A stretch of DNA of 6,652 bases from Myxococcales bacterium (GTDB taxonomy: Bacteria > Myxococcota_A > Polyangia > Haliangiales > J016): the NCBI GenBank assembly GCA_014238595.1, contig JABAAV010000041.1, forward strand, positions 1 to 6,652, in the 5' to 3' direction. Below the pieces are notes generated by a model that was not told where the DNA came from, searched no databases, and saw only the letters and a program-made list of their open reading frames with translations. The position numbers were made by a program, and so were the translations under genes. Each line of letters opens with the position of its first letter. The first letter of the stretch is position 1. This document shows positions 6,162 to 6,652 of this stretch, piece after piece.

Positions 6162-6652
6162 TGTTTTGTATTTGTTCTAATCGTGACTTCACGTCGGTAG
6201 GCGGGGATAGCTGATGCGACATTCGTGGGTTGTTTGTTGAACGCTAATGTTGCCACTGACGTTGCTTGTGGTGTGTCAGGCTCAGGAGAAGTGCATAAGA
6301 TCACCGAATCGAGCAACGGGGCAGCAGTGCCTGCTGAAAAAACCGGTAGCGTTGTTTGTTGAAGAATCGGCATGAAGAATTGAGGTATTGTTGCAGGAGC
6401 AATAGCAACTTCATTAAGTAGAGGTGTGATATTGTTTTGATTGACTTCAAAGGCACTGGCAAAGACTTCACCTTTTTTTGCATCAACAATCGTTGCTACA
6501 ATGCGAGGTACTGTATGCTTATGGACACTACAGGCCAATGCTTCTAATGAAGAAACACAATAGAGAGGTATTTGTTGGGCAAAGCACAATCCTTTCGCTG
6601 TGGCAAGTCCAATACGCAAACCAGTGAAAGAACCAGGCCCTATACCAACAGC
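6158..6652 (-). CDS. tsaB: tRNA threonylcarbamoyladenosine biosynthesis protein TsaB (5' end outside window)
   Basis: The minus-strand frame is open from the right edge, and 164 C-terminal residues are visible. The E. coli protein has 231, so about 60 N-terminal residues are missing. The visible part opens with 'VGIGPGSFTGLRIGLATAKG', the hallmark of TsaB/YeaZ, then 'VSSLEALA' and 'VDAKKGEVFAS', and ends with a 'PAYRRE' motif like the P-x-Y-x-R near the family's C-terminus. TsaB is a catalytically inactive paralogue of TsaD; it works with TsaD and TsaE to make the t6A modification at position 37 of tRNAs that read ANN codons, in the cytoplasm. The frame continues upstream of the TTG at 6619, so a start there would be false: the GPGSFTG motif precedes it. 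The stop overlaps the ATG of the next gene by four bases (ATGA). Confidence 0.95.
   Translation of the reverse strand, partial: AVGIGPGSFTGLRIGLATAKGLCFAQQIPLYCVSSLEALACSVHKHTVPRIVATIVDAKKGEVFASAFEVNQNNITPLLNEVAIAPATIPQFFMPILQQTTLPVFSAGTAAPLLDSVILCTSPEPDTPQATSVATLAFNKQPTNVASAIPAYRREVTIRTNTKQ

Noticed and set aside
6301..6489. Minus-strand frame of 62 codons within tsaB
   Set aside because: Shifted-frame shadow of tsaB, whose frame carries the GPGSFTG motif and family C-terminus.
1..6652. Search for a defence system, CRISPR array, mobile element or RNA gene
   Set aside because: No spaced repeats, transposase, integrase, nuclease, reverse transcriptase, tRNA cloverleaf or rRNA-like sequence was seen; the window is housekeeping and transport genes with few gaps.

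Overview
The window is ordinary bacterial chromosome of moderate-to-low GC, densely packed with genes and without phage, insertion-sequence, CRISPR, tRNA or rRNA signals. The gene set (bifunctional GlmU, TsaB, an NtrB/NtrY-like histidine kinase, a small SCP2 sterol-carrier protein and a DUF1285-like protein) suggests a Gram-negative, proteobacterium-like organism, perhaps one of the former Deltaproteobacteria. That placement is an inference and is weak.

Layout. (1) Positions 1-1397, minus strand, hold a long membrane protein that runs off the left edge. Its first ~220 residues look like a ZIP-family metal transporter, and the rest is an ArsP_1/SO_0444-type permease with the CSC motif, so two transporter modules appear fused in one chain. 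(2) A 75-bp divergent intergenic region with small palindromes separates it from (3) a plus-strand cluster at 1473-5128: a membrane sensor histidine kinase, a COG2426-like 'small multidrug export' membrane protein whose start overlaps or nearly abuts the kinase stop, and glmU 9 bases further on. (4) A 149-bp gap carries a plausible promoter (TTGACG, 17 bases, TATATA) with two near-identical 9-mers 21 bp apart upstream of it. It leads to a small SCP2-domain gene with a strong Shine-Dalgarno sequence, closed by a clear intrinsic terminator. (5) Convergent to this, on the minus strand, are tsaB (5' end outside the window) and a DUF1285-like gene, joined by an ATGA overlap. The last codons of the DUF1285-like gene lie inside the terminator hairpin of the SCP2 gene.

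How the genes fit together. glmU makes UDP-GlcNAc for the cell envelope, and tsaB supports tRNA t6A modification; both are housekeeping. The kinase has no response regulator in view, and its tight linkage to an exporter-like protein and glmU suggests an envelope-related signal, but that is only inference. The most unusual item is the predicted ZIP-permease fusion. Nothing here demonstrates a wholly new multi-gene system.
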